From contig NZ_JACCBA010000001.1 in NCBI RefSeq assembly GCF_013409365.1, forward strand, positions 8,370,001 through 8,434,000: a stretch of DNA of 64,000 nucleotides, read 5' to 3'. The notes under the pieces are model-generated. The model ran no database searches and was not told the DNA's origin. It was given only the letters and a program-made list of their open reading frames with translations. The position numbers were made by a program, and so were the translations under genes. Source of the DNA: Actinomadura luteofluorescens. GTDB lineage: Bacteria > Actinomycetota > Actinomycetes > Streptosporangiales > Streptosporangiaceae. Of this stretch, positions 32,914 to 42,266 are shown piece by piece (position 1 is the first letter of the stretch; every line of letters starts with the position of its first letter).

Positions 32914-35352
32914 TCACTGCCACCCCACGCCGCCATGTGCGTCCGTAAGCTCCAGATAGACGATCTCCCGGTTGAACGCCGCGATCAGCCCTCCGCCGGG
33001 GGTGATCGCCAGAGCGTTCACGCCCCCGGGCAGGGCGAATCGTGCGGCCTCCCGCCGCCCGGCCAGGTCCCACATCCGCACTGTCTTGTCGTCGCCGCCG
33101 GTGACGGCGACCGAACGGCCGTCCACCGTGGTGCACGCCACCGCCTGCACCTTGTGGGTGTGGCCTCTCATCGGGTCCCCAGTTGGGGCACGGTCAGCCA
33201 GGTCCCACACCCGCACTGTCTTGTCGTCGCCGCCGGTGACGGCGACCGAACGGCCGTCCACCGTGGTGCACGCCACCGCCTGCACCCCGCCGGTGTGACC
33301 GGTCATCGGCTCCCCGACCGGGGCGCCGGTGGCAAGGTCCCACACCCGCACCGTCTTGTCGTGGAAGCCACCGGTGGTGACAGCGACTGGACGGCCGTCC
33401 ACCGTGGTGCACGCCACCGCCACCACCCCCAACTGGTGGCCGGTCAGCAGGTTCCCGACCGGGGTGCCGGTGGCAAGGTCCCACACCCGCACCTTGCGGT
33501 CATAACCGGCGCTGATGGCCACCGCCCGGCCGTTCAGGGTGGTGCACGCCACCGCCACCACCCTGCCGGTGTGGCCGAGGAGGATCCGGTTCCCAACCGG
33601 GGTGCGGGTAGTCAGATCCCACACCTTCAGCTCGTTGCTGCCAGTGACGGCGAGGGCGATCGGGCGGCCGTCCACCGTGGTGCACGCCACCGCCACCACC
33701 CCCAACTGGTGGCCGGTCAGCAGGTTCCCGACCGGGGTGCCGGTGGCAAGGTCCCACATCCGCATCGTCTCGTCGTCGCCGCCGGTGGTGACGGCGACGG
33801 GGTGACCGTCCACCGGGGTGCACGCCACCGCCAGCACCCCCTCCGTGTGGCCGGTCGGGGCACTGACTGTAGTGCGGGTTTCCAGGTCCCACACCCGCAT
33901 CGTCTTGTCGCCGCCACCGGTGGTGACGGCGACGGGGTGGCCGCCCACGGTGGAGCATGTGACCGCCTCCATCCCGTCGATGTGGCCGGTGATGGGGTTG
34001 TCGATCAGTGTTCCGGTTGTCAGATCCCACACCCGCACTGTCCTAATTGCCGGTGAAGAGCCCAGGGTTCTGGACGCGCGTCGGCGGGCGGCCGCTGGCG
34101 GCACAAACTTCTTGAGATCGCCGGTAACGGCGATCGGCCGGTTGTTCAGGGTGGTGCACGAGACCGTCAACACTCTGCCGATGGGCTCTCTGAGCGGGTT
34201 GCCGATCAGGGTGCGGGTTGTCAGGTCCCACACCCGCACCGACCCGCTAAAACGCGTCGTCCCGCTGCCGGTGACGGCGACGGGGCGGTCGCCCACGGTG
34301 GTACACGCCACCGCCGAGACCGCGCCGGTGCGGCCGGTGTGGTCGATGATCGGGTCTCCGACCGGGGCACAACCGGTCAGGTCCCACATCCGCACCGTCC
34401 CGTCGATGCTGCCGGTGACGGCGACCTGCCTCCCATCCACCGTGGTACATGCCACCGCCTGCACCCCGCCGGTGTGGCCGGTCATCGGGTCTCCGACCGG
34501 GGCACAACCGGTCAGGTCCCACATCCGCACCGTCCCGTCGATGCTGCCGGTGACGGCGACCTGCCTCCCATCCACCGTGGTACATGCCACCGCCTGCACC
34601 CCGCCGGTGTGGCCGGTCATCGGGTCTCCGACCGGGGCACAACCGGTCAGGTCCCACATCCGCACCGTCCCGTCGATGCTGCCGGTGACGGCGACCTGCC
34701 TCCCATCCACCGTGGTACATGCCACCGCCTGCACCCCGCCGGTGTCGCCGGTCATCGGCTGTCCGACCGGGGTGCCGGCGGCGAGATCCCACACCCTCAC
34801 TGCCCCGTCGTCCCCGCAGGTGACGGCGACCGGGCAGCCCTCCACAACGGTGCACGCCACCGCCCGCACGCAGCTGGTGGTGGGGATGGTGGTGCGCAGG
34901 CCGGTGGTGATCTGGGACCCGGTCGCCCACACCGGCCACCACGGCGGTCCACTGCCGGGTGGGGGGCGCAGTGCTAGGACAAGGTCGGGGGTGCCGTGCC
35001 GGGCGGCGTCGACCGCCAGTGCCTGCCGGCGCAGCTGCGGGGTGGCGGTGCGGTGAAGGTGGGCGCTGGTGCGGTACACCGCAGCCGCCAACCGCCCATG
35101 ATCGGTGACCGCGTGGTCCAGTACCGGTTCCAGGGAGGCCGGGTCCCCATACACCAGGAACTGCGGATCGGTCAGCAGCTCATCGAGCCGGCCAGCCGCA
35201 GCCGCGTGCTCAGCAGCGTGTGACCGTCCGTAGGACCCCGCGGCCGCCCATTGGCGTGCGGTATGGCGTGCGCGGGGTTGCTGCTGGTGCTGCGGGTCGG
35301 GAGGCGGGATGAGCCGGTCGAGGATCTGCGCTTCCCATCGGGCGGTGTCGAT
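32914..35352 (-). CDS. Second 14-blade WD40 protein, start codon uncertain
   Basis: This protein of about 812 residues is homologous along its length to the 25063-27486 product. It has the same helical N-terminus (SHAAEHAAAAGRLDELLTDP, AAVYRTSAHLHRTATPQ) and 14 blades with AVACTTVDGR and VRVWDL signatures. Three consecutive blades are identical. One blade holds a basic insert (VPPAAARRRASRTLG). The frame is open up to about 35352, where AAAGGAACGCGAGTC precedes ATC rather than ATG. The first standard start is GTG 35154, which would remove about 66 conserved residues. So either an ATC start is used or the start was lost. Confidence 0.8.
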   Translation of the reverse strand: MDTARWEAQILDRLIPPPDPQHQQQPRARHTARQWAAAGSYGRSHAAEHAAAAGRLDELLTDPQFLVYGDPASLEPVLDHAVTDHGRLAAAVYRTSAHLHRTATPQLRRQALAVDAARHGTPDLVLALRPPPGSGPPWWPVWATGSQITTGLRTTIPTTSCVRAVACTVVEGCPVAVTCGDDGAVRVWDLAAGTPVGQPMTGDTGGVQAVACTTVDGRQVAVTGSIDGTVRMWDLTGCAPVGDPMTGHTGGVQAVACTTVDGRQVAVTGSIDGTVRMWDLTGCAPVGDPMTGHTGGVQAVACTTVDGRQVAVTGSIDGTVRMWDLTGCAPVGDPIIDHTGRTGAVSAVACTTVGDRPVAVTGSGTTRFSGSVRVWDLTTRTLIGNPLREPIGRVLTVSCTTLNNRPIAVTGDLKKFVPPAAARRRASRTLGSSPAIRTVRVWDLTTGTLIDNPITGHIDGMEAVTCSTVGGHPVAVTTGGGDKTMRVWDLETRTTVSAPTGHTEGVLAVACTPVDGHPVAVTTGGDDETMRMWDLATGTPVGNLLTGHQLGVVAVACTTVDGRPIALAVTGSNELKVWDLTTRTPVGNRILLGHTGRVVAVACTTLNGRAVAISAGYDRKVRVWDLATGTPVGNLLTGHQLGVVAVACTTVDGRPVAVTTGGFHDKTVRVWDLATGAPVGEPMTGHTGGVQAVACTTVDGRSVAVTGGDDKTVRVWDLADRAPTGDPMRGHTHKVQAVACTTVDGRSVAVTGGDDKTVRMWDLAGRREAARFALPGGVNALAITPGGGLIAAFNREIVYLELTDAHGGVGWQ
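34346..34750 (-). repeat. Three identical 135-base WD40 units in tandem
   Basis: Three consecutive units around 34346-34750 appear identical over 135 bases each; they share the words CAACCGGTCAGGTCCCACAT and CTGCCTCCCATCCACCGTGG at exact spacing. Other units in the gene have diverged. This marks very recent duplication or gene conversion. Confidence 0.88.
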
Positions 35353-35532
35353 GACTCGCGTTCCTTTCGCTCTAGCCCCGAACGCACCGGCCGCCGGCTG
35401 GGTGGTGGGCGTGGGACCCTGTGTCGAGCGTAGGCAGGGATGGCCCGGTTCGGGGGACAGCGGCGCATGTGGTGGCTAACCCGCCGAGGGGTCGGCGATG
35501 CGGGGAGGCGCGCTTTGAGTGAACCGACGCCC

Positions 35533-35935
35533 GGGCTGCGCTGTGTGCGGTGATCGGTTCGTTTTCCGACGGCCAGCAGGAGCCGGAGGTGACCACCCCG
35601 AAAGACATCCCCGATGCGTCACGGCTGCGTGCGGAGATGGTGTTGGCGCTTCAGCGGCTGCGCTACCAGTGCACGGTGCTGGAGGGTGGGGTGACCGCAT
35701 AGCAACTGGGCAAGGCGGTGGAGGAGTTCTTGGATGCTCCGATGCCCGCGGACGGGGTGCGTGCCGTGCACGTGCTCAGCCACGGTGTGCGGCCGATCAA
35801 CTTCGATGGTCTGCGGGTGCTGGGGGAACGGCGGCCAGCACAGGTCCGCCGATGTGGAGCATGGGGTGAAGGTCGCCGATGAGGATCAAGGCGCTCCAGT
35901 GACGTTGTTCCTGCTGGATGAGGGCCCTTCCCCCC
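35533..35935 (+). pseudogene. Decayed caspase-like domain of a second module copy
   Basis: The frame ALCAVIGSFSDGQQEPEVTT, then LRYQCTVLEGG and VHVLSHGVRPINFDGL, is homologous to the N-terminus of the 22658-25066 protein. It is broken by a TAG at about 35700 and by a frameshift near 35828. The homologous strand then reads VTLFLLDEGPSPR where the intact protein has LVLLDVCRAG, so the catalytic Cys is gone. The whole STAND ATPase part is missing. It lies divergent from the second WD40 gene instead of upstream on the same strand. Confidence 0.75.
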
Positions 35936-36000
35936 GAAGTGTGGACACCCTGCGCCCTGGATCCTGGGTTCCAGGGGAAGGATGTGTCCTCGGTGGCGCT
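35928..36000. mobile_element. Possible IS end left at a deletion junction
   Basis: Between the caspase and hydrolase remnants, the minus strand reads GTGTCCACACTTCGGGG, a terminal sequence recalled from several actinomycete insertion sequences. About 60 bases of unrelated sequence sit here where the ATPase and WD40 parts should be. Insertion followed by deletion is inferred. Confidence 0.35.
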
Positions 36001-36005
36001 GAAGC

Positions 36006-36559
36006 AATTATCCGGAGGAGCGGCTGGCTGACCGCACCCCTACGGGCCGCGATCAGCTGGATCGCCAACCGGTTCGGCCTCGACCACGCCGCCACCCGCC
36101 TCCTGGCAAGGGCCCTGTTCACCGAAGTCGACACTTACTTCACCGACCCCGCCCGCCGCCGGCAAGCCCGAGACGCCGTCACCGACACCCTCACCCGTGC
36201 CCGACCGCGCGTGGTCATCGCCCACTCACTCGGCAGCGTCGTCACCTACGAGGCGCTCTGGGCCGCCCCCACCAGCCCATTGACCTGCTCATCACCCTGG
36301 GGTCACCGCTGGCGATGCCGCACATCGTCTACGGCCGGCTCGCACCCCACGACGGCGCACCAGCCAAACCCCCCAGGCGTTGGCCAATGGATCAACATCA
36401 CCGACCCCGGCGACATCATCGCCATCCCCCCGGCGGCATCGCCGGAAAGTTCACCGACCTGACCAGTGCCATCGGCGCCTTCGACTTCCACCGCTCCACC
36501 GGCTACTTGAAAACCCCGTCACCGCCGTCGCCGTCACCAGCCACCTCCTGGCCACATGA
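36006..36559 (+). pseudogene. Alpha/beta hydrolase remnant of the second module copy
   Basis: This segment is homologous to the C-terminal two thirds of the 27476-28318 hydrolase. It includes the nucleophile elbow VVIAHSLGSVVTYEAL, then NITDPGDIIAIP and AFDFHRSTGYL. The reading frame changes about four times (near 36278, 36360, 36430 and 36512). The first, third and fourth fall in clear C or A/C runs, so some may be sequencing errors. The N-terminal third with the oxyanion strand is missing, replaced by the caspase remnant. Confidence 0.75.
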
Positions 36560-36852
36560 ACGAGCAGAGGGATCCCTAGCCCCTGGAACCACAGCCCGGC
36601 GCACCCAGGCAGGCCACGCGCACGCCGCAGCGGGCCGACTGGCAAACCCTCCTTGCAGGCCAGACACCCCGCGACCACGTCCAGCAGCCGCGGCTCACCA
36701 CAGTCGGGGGCACCGAAGATCCGGGCAGGGCACTTCGACTACTGCGGCCGTCCCGATCAGCGGACCGGGGGAAGGCAAGGACGGTCGAGGGGCGGGGGAG
36801 AGGGTTCATCGACTCTCCGCTTCTCCACCAGGCGGGTGGGGGGAGGCGGCCA

Positions 36853-37427
36853 TCATCGGTCGTCGGGCGCCGCGTGCGCGGCCTGTTCGGCAGCGTACTC
36901 GGCGGCGGCTTCGGCGGTCTGGGCGCGCTGCTCGGCGACAGCCGCCCGTTCGCGCTGCTGGTGGGCCTCGGCGCGCGCATGCTCCAGCTGGCGCCGCACC
37001 TCGCTCATCGCCGCCTCGGCGGCCGCGCGGACGGCCTGCACCTCGGCGCGTGCCTGCGCGGCGTCCTGTAGCGCGGCGTCGGCCGCGGCGACGGCGTCCG
37101 CGGCCGCGCGGCCGCGCTGCGCGGCGAGCTCCTGCGCGTCCCGTTCCCGCTGCTGGGCGTCGGCGAGCTGGTCGCAAGTCTCGGCGAGGGTCGCCTCAGC
37201 TTGCTCGGCGCGGCTGGTGGCCGCGGTATGCCGCGCGTGCTCCTCAGCAAGCTGAGCGCGTGCGATCTGCAGCTCCTCCAGCAGTCGCGCGGTCTCTTGG
37301 TGCGCCGCCTCCAGCTGCGCGGCGGCATCGGGGCGTTCCCGCTCGGCGTCGGCCGCCTGCCGCTGCGCGACCTCGCGCAGATGCCGTTCCGCGGCGGCCT
37401 CCTCCTCGGCGGCCTGCTGGGCGCGCT
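36853..37427 (-). pseudogene. Coiled-coil gene lacking a start codon
   Basis: The minus frame is open from TAG at about 37427 to TGA at 36853 and gives a long Ala/Glu/Arg/Gln coiled coil of about 190 residues (QQAAEEEAAAERHLREVAQR near the top, AQTAEAAAEYAAEQAAH at the end). There is no ATG, GTG or TTG in frame before GTG 37041. Just above, ATGGCCGTGGAG runs directly into the TAG. It corresponds in place to the coiled-coil part of the 28315-29344 gene but has no WD40 part. Probably an inactivated scaffold protein. Confidence 0.6.
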
Positions 37428-37463
37428 ACTCCACGGCCATGCAGCCGGCAGACAACCCGGCCT

Positions 37464-37979
37464 TTGCTGTACCTGGACATCGACGGGGTCCTGAACCCGA
37501 TCTCGCCTGATCCGGGCCAGTTCACCCAGCACACGATCGACGCGTTCACCGTCGGCATCTCGTCTGAGCATGGCGTTTGGCTGAAGGAATTGGCCGAGTG
37601 CTATGAGCTGGTGTGGGCCACCACCTGGGAGCACCACGCCAACGAGCATGTGGGACCTCTGCTTGGACTTTCAGAGCAGCCCGTCGTTGAGTTCTCCACC
37701 TATCGCCCTCAACCGGGCGACCCTCGCTTCCGGATCATCCAACTCCTCGAGATGTTCAAGTGGGCGCCCATCCTCCGCCACGCCGACGGGCGCCCGTTCG
37801 CCTGGATCGAAGACGTCATCCCGATGCGTATCAAGCGCCAAGCGCTGCCCTACCGAGGAATCAAGCTCATCCACGTCAACCCTTACGATGGCGTCAGGCG
37901 ACACCACGTCGACAAGCTTCTCGCCTGGTCCCAACGCCGCCGCCAGTCCGGATCTGTCGACTTGCCTCATGATCAGTGA
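37464..37979 (+). CDS. HAD-like protein, about 171 aa
   Basis: The sequence LLYLDIDGVLNPISPD is the HAD motif I with the nucleophile and acid Asp residues. ELVWATTWEHHAN fits motif II, and FAWIEDVIP supplies a late acidic motif. HAD proteins are mostly phosphatases; the substrate is unknown. The usual start (an ATG a few residues before the first strand) is missing: the frame has ACAACCCGGCCT before TTG 37464. Either TTG is used or the gene lost its start in the rearrangement that placed it against the coiled-coil remnant. Confidence 0.65.
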   Translation: MLYLDIDGVLNPISPDPGQFTQHTIDAFTVGISSEHGVWLKELAECYELVWATTWEHHANEHVGPLLGLSEQPVVEFSTYRPQPGDPRFRIIQLLEMFKWAPILRHADGRPFAWIEDVIPMRIKRQALPYRGIKLIHVNPYDGVRRHHVDKLLAWSQRRRQSGSVDLPHDQ

Positions 37980-37994
37980 GCCGGGGACAGAAGC

Positions 37995-38335
37995 GTGAGT
38001 GCGGCGGAGCCGGCTGCGCGGCGCACGATTCGCGGTGGCAGGGCAGGCAGGCTGGATGGGTTCGAGCTGGCCTATGTGGATGCGGCGGGAGATGAGCGCG
38101 GCGACCGCTGGCCGAGGCCGTAACGGTTTGGTTGGAGAACGGAAGGCCGGTGCGCCGGTTCCCGTCCTATCGCGGCCAGCGAAACTATCCGGGTCTGTAC
38201 TACGCGGCCATGCTGGATGCCCACGTGGAGACGAGTCGTGGCTGGAGAGCGATGAGGCGATGGTGCTGGACCACGACCCAGACGTCGTCAGTTTCGCCGC
38301 CCAACCGTTCTGGGGAGAGCCTCTCGCGGGGCATT
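37995..38335 (+). pseudogene. TnsA-like transposase endonuclease subunit, frameshifted and truncated
   Basis: Three frames piece together a protein start: FELAYVDAAGDERGDRW, then VWLENGRPVRRFPSYRGQ and YYAAMLDAHV, then DESWLESDEAMVLDHDPDVV and FAAQPFW. This is the N-terminal signature of TnsA-like heteromeric transposase endonucleases of actinomycetes. At least two frameshifts (near 38120 and 38228) interrupt it, and homology stops after FAAQPFW. GTG 37995 is the likely original start. No TnsB or TnsC partner remains. Confidence 0.65.
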
Positions 38336-38784
38336 CCCTGGGGCAGGGAGCCCCTACCACCGGAGGCGTGTGGCGCTCCTACGCCGGGCGGGGCTACGTC
38401 CTCCCCGGCCGGGAACCGTGGTTCACGGCGCGTTCCCTGCGTCAGGGAGGCTCACGGGAGTGGCGGTTTGTCGAAGGTCGCCATCACTGCCCAGTAGTTG
38501 TCGGTCTCGGTCCCCTTCTTCGCGCTCGTCTTCTTCTTGGTCGCCGGCGAGGTGGCCTCGATGCCTCCGGGGGGGCGCGGCGGGCGTCCCGGAGGGGAGC
38601 TCGATGGGCGCCGTCGTCATCGCGGAGGACAGGAAGTCACGCTCGATCGTCACGCGCTCCAGCCCCTCGGTCAGGCGGGCAACGGTCGCGGTCAGCTGGG
38701 AGATGGTCTGCTCTCCGCGCTCGTGCCGCGGCCCTCGATGGCCTCGATGAACTCGACGCGGAACTGGGTGTTGAACTTCACCAT

Positions 38785-38950
38785 CTCCGCGCTGCTCCCC
38801 TCGCGGCGGGCGGCTCGCCGGTGCCAGCCGAACATCCAGGGTGGGTAGGCGTCTCGCTCGAGGAGGGGTTCTACTGCTTTGCGCAGGGAGCGGTGCACGA
38901 CACGGTCGGCGGCGGTGGGGACGGTGATCCGGTAGTCCTTGCCCCCAGCC
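38785..38950 (-). pseudogene. Reverse transcriptase fragment, group II intron type
   Basis: The minus strand reads GGKDYRITVPTAADRVVHRS, then LRKAVEPLLERDAYPPWMFG. This is the finger region of group II intron-like reverse transcriptases, before the catalytic YADD, which is absent. A following piece, SQLTATVARLTEGLERV, in another frame looks like a different transposon protein. The 38340-39157 stretch holds no other supportable gene. Confidence 0.6.
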
Positions 38951-39157
38951 GTGGAACTCGGCGATGCGTGTGGGGGAGGCTGACAAGATCCGTCGGTCAG
39001 GCGGGCCGAGAGCGCGACTGGACGGTCCGACTGCCGGCTCGCCAAGTTCCTCTCCGGGCGGCGCCTGAACGGCGGGGTGTAGTCCGGGGGAGTCTGGGGT
39101 CGGCGTGTGGCGCATGCACCGGGCTTAACGACGGCGTTGCCGCGCGAACGAAACTTG

Positions 39158-42100
39158 CTACTGCAGGTCCTCCCACGACCAATGCGCGGCGGCGCTCCCA
39201 TCGCGGCCACGCCCGTACCGGAACCGCTCCGCTCGGTCGCCGACCTCGGCGAACTGGGCGAACATTCCGGCAGCGGGCAATCGTTCGGCCAGCGCGGCGG
39301 CCTGCGTGGCTGCGCCTGCCTCGTGCAGAGCGGGCAGAAGCGCCGCGACTTCGTGGGGGCGATGGAGAGCGAGCTCCGCGGTGGCTCGCTTGGCCAGTGC
39401 CGCGACCTGTCCGTCCCTACGCGCCTCGCGCAACTCGCCCAGCACGGCTGCCACGCCGCGAGGGTCGTCGACTGTGAGGTGCGCGGCGGCTCGCTTGGCC
39501 AGTGCCGCGACCTGCCCGTCCGCACCCGCCTCCCGCAACTCGCCCAGCAAGGCCGCCACACCGAACGCGTTGTCAAGAGCGACGTGCACGCCGGGGTCGC
39601 GGGCCAGCAACACGACAACCTGGTTCCTCGCTCCCCCCTTTCGCAGCACCTCAAGTAGGGCCGCTACGCCGCTCGGGTCGTTGAGGGCGACATGTGCGGC
39701 AGCTCCTTCGACCAGCGCCGCGACCTGCTCGTCCGCCCCCGCGCTTTGCAGCACATCCAGCCCGGCCACGACACTGCTCGGGTCGTCGAGGGCGACGTGC
39801 GCGGCGGCTCGTTCGACCAGCGCCGCGACCTGCTCGTCGGCGCCCACCTCCCGCAACCTGCCCACCAGGGCCATCACGCCGCTCGGGTCGTCGAGGGCGA
39901 CGCGCGCGGCGGCTCGCTTGGCCAGCGCCGCGATCTGGTCTGCCGCCGCCACCGGCCGCAGCGCCTCCAGCAGGTCCGCCACGCCGTAGGCGTCGTCGAG
40001 GGCGACCTGGGTGGCGATTCGTTCGACCAGCGCCGCGACCTGCACGTTTGCACCCTCGTTCCACAGCACCGTGACCATGTCCGCCACCCTTCGCGGGTAG
40101 TTGAGAGGGGGGTGCGCAACGACTCGCTCGGCCAACGCCGCAGCCAGGTCTGGCGTTTCCACCCGGAGTTCGTGCAGTAGGACCCCTAAATAGAGCGGGC
40201 TGGCGAGGACCAAGGGCGAAGCGGCTGTTCGTTCGACCAGCGCCGAGGCCGGGCCTGAGGCCCCCACTTCGCGCAACATGTGCACAAGGGTCACGACTCC
40301 ATATTCGTTGTCCAGGGCGACGTGGGCAGCAGGATCTCGAGCCAGCAACACGGCTATGTCCTCCTCAGCCCCCACCTCCTTTAGCACCTCCAGTACGGTC
40401 ACCACAGCGCTCGGGTCGTCAAGAGCGAGCCGCGTGGCGGTTCGCTTGGCCAGCGCCGCGACCTGCCCGTCCGCACCCGCCTCCCGCAACTCGCCCAGCA
40501 AGGCCGCCACACCGAACGCGTTGTCAAGAGCGACGTGCACGGCGGGATCGCGGGCCAGCAACTCGGCCGCTTGCGTCTTCGCTCCCACGGTCCGAAGGGC
40601 GTAGAGCAAGTTCCCCAGGTCGCGCGAGTTGTCGAGGGCGGCGTGCGCGGCGGTGTAGTGAGCGGGGCGGGGGTCGGTCGGGTGCAGTCGGTGCAAGCGG
40701 GTGACCAGGTTCGCAGCGGCGGCTGGGTGCCCGTGTTTGGTGGCGTTCTTCCACAGTTGAGCGGCATGCCGATACAGGCCGCGGTTCCATGCCGCTGCAC
40801 CCAGACGGTGAAGGTCGGTCGGGTGGGTGTGGACGGCCGCGGCGGTCCAGAAGCTGTGCGGGGGGATCTGGTCGGCGCGATCGGTTCGGGCGCGCTGGTC
40901 GAGAAAATCGGCCATCCTGTAGCCGGTGGTGGCGCCCATGGTCATGCCGTCGCCTACGGGCGTAAGGGCTGCGGCAGCGCCCGCCAGTGGCTGAGTGGCG
41001 TAGTCCAAGGCCGCTTCGAACCAGTTCGCCGGCGCCTGCGCCTGTTGGGCCGGAGTGCAGTAGCCGGGGGCCGCGGCGCGCATGAACTCCACCGCTAGGG
41101 GAGAGTGGACACCGAGCCGCGCGGCATCAGCGGCAACGGCCAGGATCGCGCGGGCGTAGGGGGTGCCGTTCCGCCACCGGTCCAGCAGTTGGGGGGCGGC
41201 CGCGATGATCTGGGTCAGTCCGGGATCACAGGAGCGAAGGGCCGCCTGGAGCCAGGGGTCGCCGGTTCCACCGTGTGCGGTGTCGGCCAGGTGCCGGGCA
41301 CGGTCGGTCTCGGCCGGGCTGCACCGCTCGGCCAGGTGGATGCGGTGGGCGAGCTTGAGCAGCTGCCGCTCTACCTGGTACCGGTCACTCTGGCCAGCGC
41401 TGGCAGTGCCGCTGACAGCGTCAGCGGGATCGGTGCGGTGCAGAGCCGGGCCGGGCGCGGCCAGGAAGGTGTCGTGGTAGGCGGGCCATATGGTCGCCAC
41501 GATGACCGCCCCGGCCTGGATGAGGCGGCTGGCGTTGGCGGCCGTGAGCCCGTCGGCGCCGTTCAGGTAGCTCTGCAGTTCGTCTAGCCAGATCACGAGC
41601 CTGCCGGGCGGCCGGTCGGCCAGCTCGGTCAGCTGTGCAGCATCGCGGGGATGCAGCAGCCACCAGTCCGGCAGCACCTGCTGGACGGCGGTCAGCAGGC
41701 AGCGGGTCTTCCCGGCGCACGACCCTCCGACCAGTACGACCATCCCGCCGCGGCCGGCTGCGACGCGCAGCCAGGGCCGCAGCCCCGTGCCGGGCTGCTC
41801 GTCGATGTCGCGCGGGACGTAGGTGGGCAGGGTGTCGGGGTGGGCGCCGGGCACCTCGATCGGCACGTGCACCCCCAGGGAACGCCAGCCGGCGCCGCGG
41901 ACACGAACCGCCCCGGGCACCGGTGCCGTCGCGGTGCGGGTGCGTTCCCAGGCCGCCAGCCACCGTTCATGCTGATCGCGCGGGACCCCGCACACCGCCA
42001 GGAACGTTTCCAGGGTCTGACGCTCGCAGCGGCCCTTTAGGAGTAGGTCGCTGAGCGTGCTGCTCGGCAACCGGGCCGTGCCGCTTCCGCCTGCCAGCGC

Positions 42101-42232
42101 ACGGGCCGCCTTGCCCAGGTCGGCGTACGTGCGGCGACCGCGCAGCGTGTTCAGCGCCCCTGCCAGTTCGGTCGAGCTCTGGACCCGCGCCGGGTTCGCG
42201 CTCGCCGTGTCCTTGGCATCCGTGCTCGCCAC
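39158..42232 (-). CDS. HTH-STAND ATPase with 13 tandem 35-residue helical repeats
   Basis: This 1024-residue protein starts with an XRE-like HTH (about 20-105; RTYADLGKAARALAGGSG, LPSSTLSDLLLKGRCER). A P-loop ATPase follows, with Walker A at about 169 (VVLVGGSCAGKTRCLL) and Walker B at about 214 (LVIWLDELQSYL), then a winged-helix/helical region. From about residue 520, 13 repeats of 35-36 residues follow, each like DPSGVAALLEVLREAGADEQ plus VAALVERAAAHVAL. GTG 42232 follows AGGAGG. The design fits a STAND sensor whose repeats recognise a ligand. It is divergent from a tiny membrane peptide gene. Confidence 0.88.
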   Translation of the reverse strand: MASTDAKDTASANPARVQSSTELAGALNTLRGRRTYADLGKAARALAGGSGTARLPSSTLSDLLLKGRCERQTLETFLAVCGVPRDQHERWLAAWERTRTATAPVPGAVRVRGAGWRSLGVHVPIEVPGAHPDTLPTYVPRDIDEQPGTGLRPWLRVAAGRGGMVVLVGGSCAGKTRCLLTAVQQVLPDWWLLHPRDAAQLTELADRPPGRLVIWLDELQSYLNGADGLTAANASRLIQAGAVIVATIWPAYHDTFLAAPGPALHRTDPADAVSGTASAGQSDRYQVERQLLKLAHRIHLAERCSPAETDRARHLADTAHGGTGDPWLQAALRSCDPGLTQIIAAAPQLLDRWRNGTPYARAILAVAADAARLGVHSPLAVEFMRAAAPGYCTPAQQAQAPANWFEAALDYATQPLAGAAAALTPVGDGMTMGATTGYRMADFLDQRARTDRADQIPPHSFWTAAAVHTHPTDLHRLGAAAWNRGLYRHAAQLWKNATKHGHPAAAANLVTRLHRLHPTDPRPAHYTAAHAALDNSRDLGNLLYALRTVGAKTQAAELLARDPAVHVALDNAFGVAALLGELREAGADGQVAALAKRTATRLALDDPSAVVTVLEVLKEVGAEEDIAVLLARDPAAHVALDNEYGVVTLVHMLREVGASGPASALVERTAASPLVLASPLYLGVLLHELRVETPDLAAALAERVVAHPPLNYPRRVADMVTVLWNEGANVQVAALVERIATQVALDDAYGVADLLEALRPVAAADQIAALAKRAAARVALDDPSGVMALVGRLREVGADEQVAALVERAAAHVALDDPSSVVAGLDVLQSAGADEQVAALVEGAAAHVALNDPSGVAALLEVLRKGGARNQVVVLLARDPGVHVALDNAFGVAALLGELREAGADGQVAALAKRAAAHLTVDDPRGVAAVLGELREARRDGQVAALAKRATAELALHRPHEVAALLPALHEAGAATQAAALAERLPAAGMFAQFAEVGDRAERFRYGRGRDGSAAAHWSWEDLQ
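39230..40680 (-). repeat. Tandem 105-base units, two nearly identical blocks
   Basis: The helical repeats of the STAND protein are 105-108 bases long. Blocks at about 39490-39610 and 40437-40562 are nearly identical over about 115 bases (both contain CAAGGCCGCCACACCGAACG). They lie nine units apart, which suggests recent copying of one unit to another place in the array. Confidence 0.8.
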
Positions 42233-42266
42233 AGTGCCTCCTGCTCGGTCACGACTCCGGAGATTC

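Noticed and set aside
38785-42232. Diversity-generating retroelement linking the reverse-transcriptase fragment to the repeat protein
   Set aside because: Only a short catalytically incomplete RT fragment is present, and no template/variable repeat pair with adenine-biased changes was seen.
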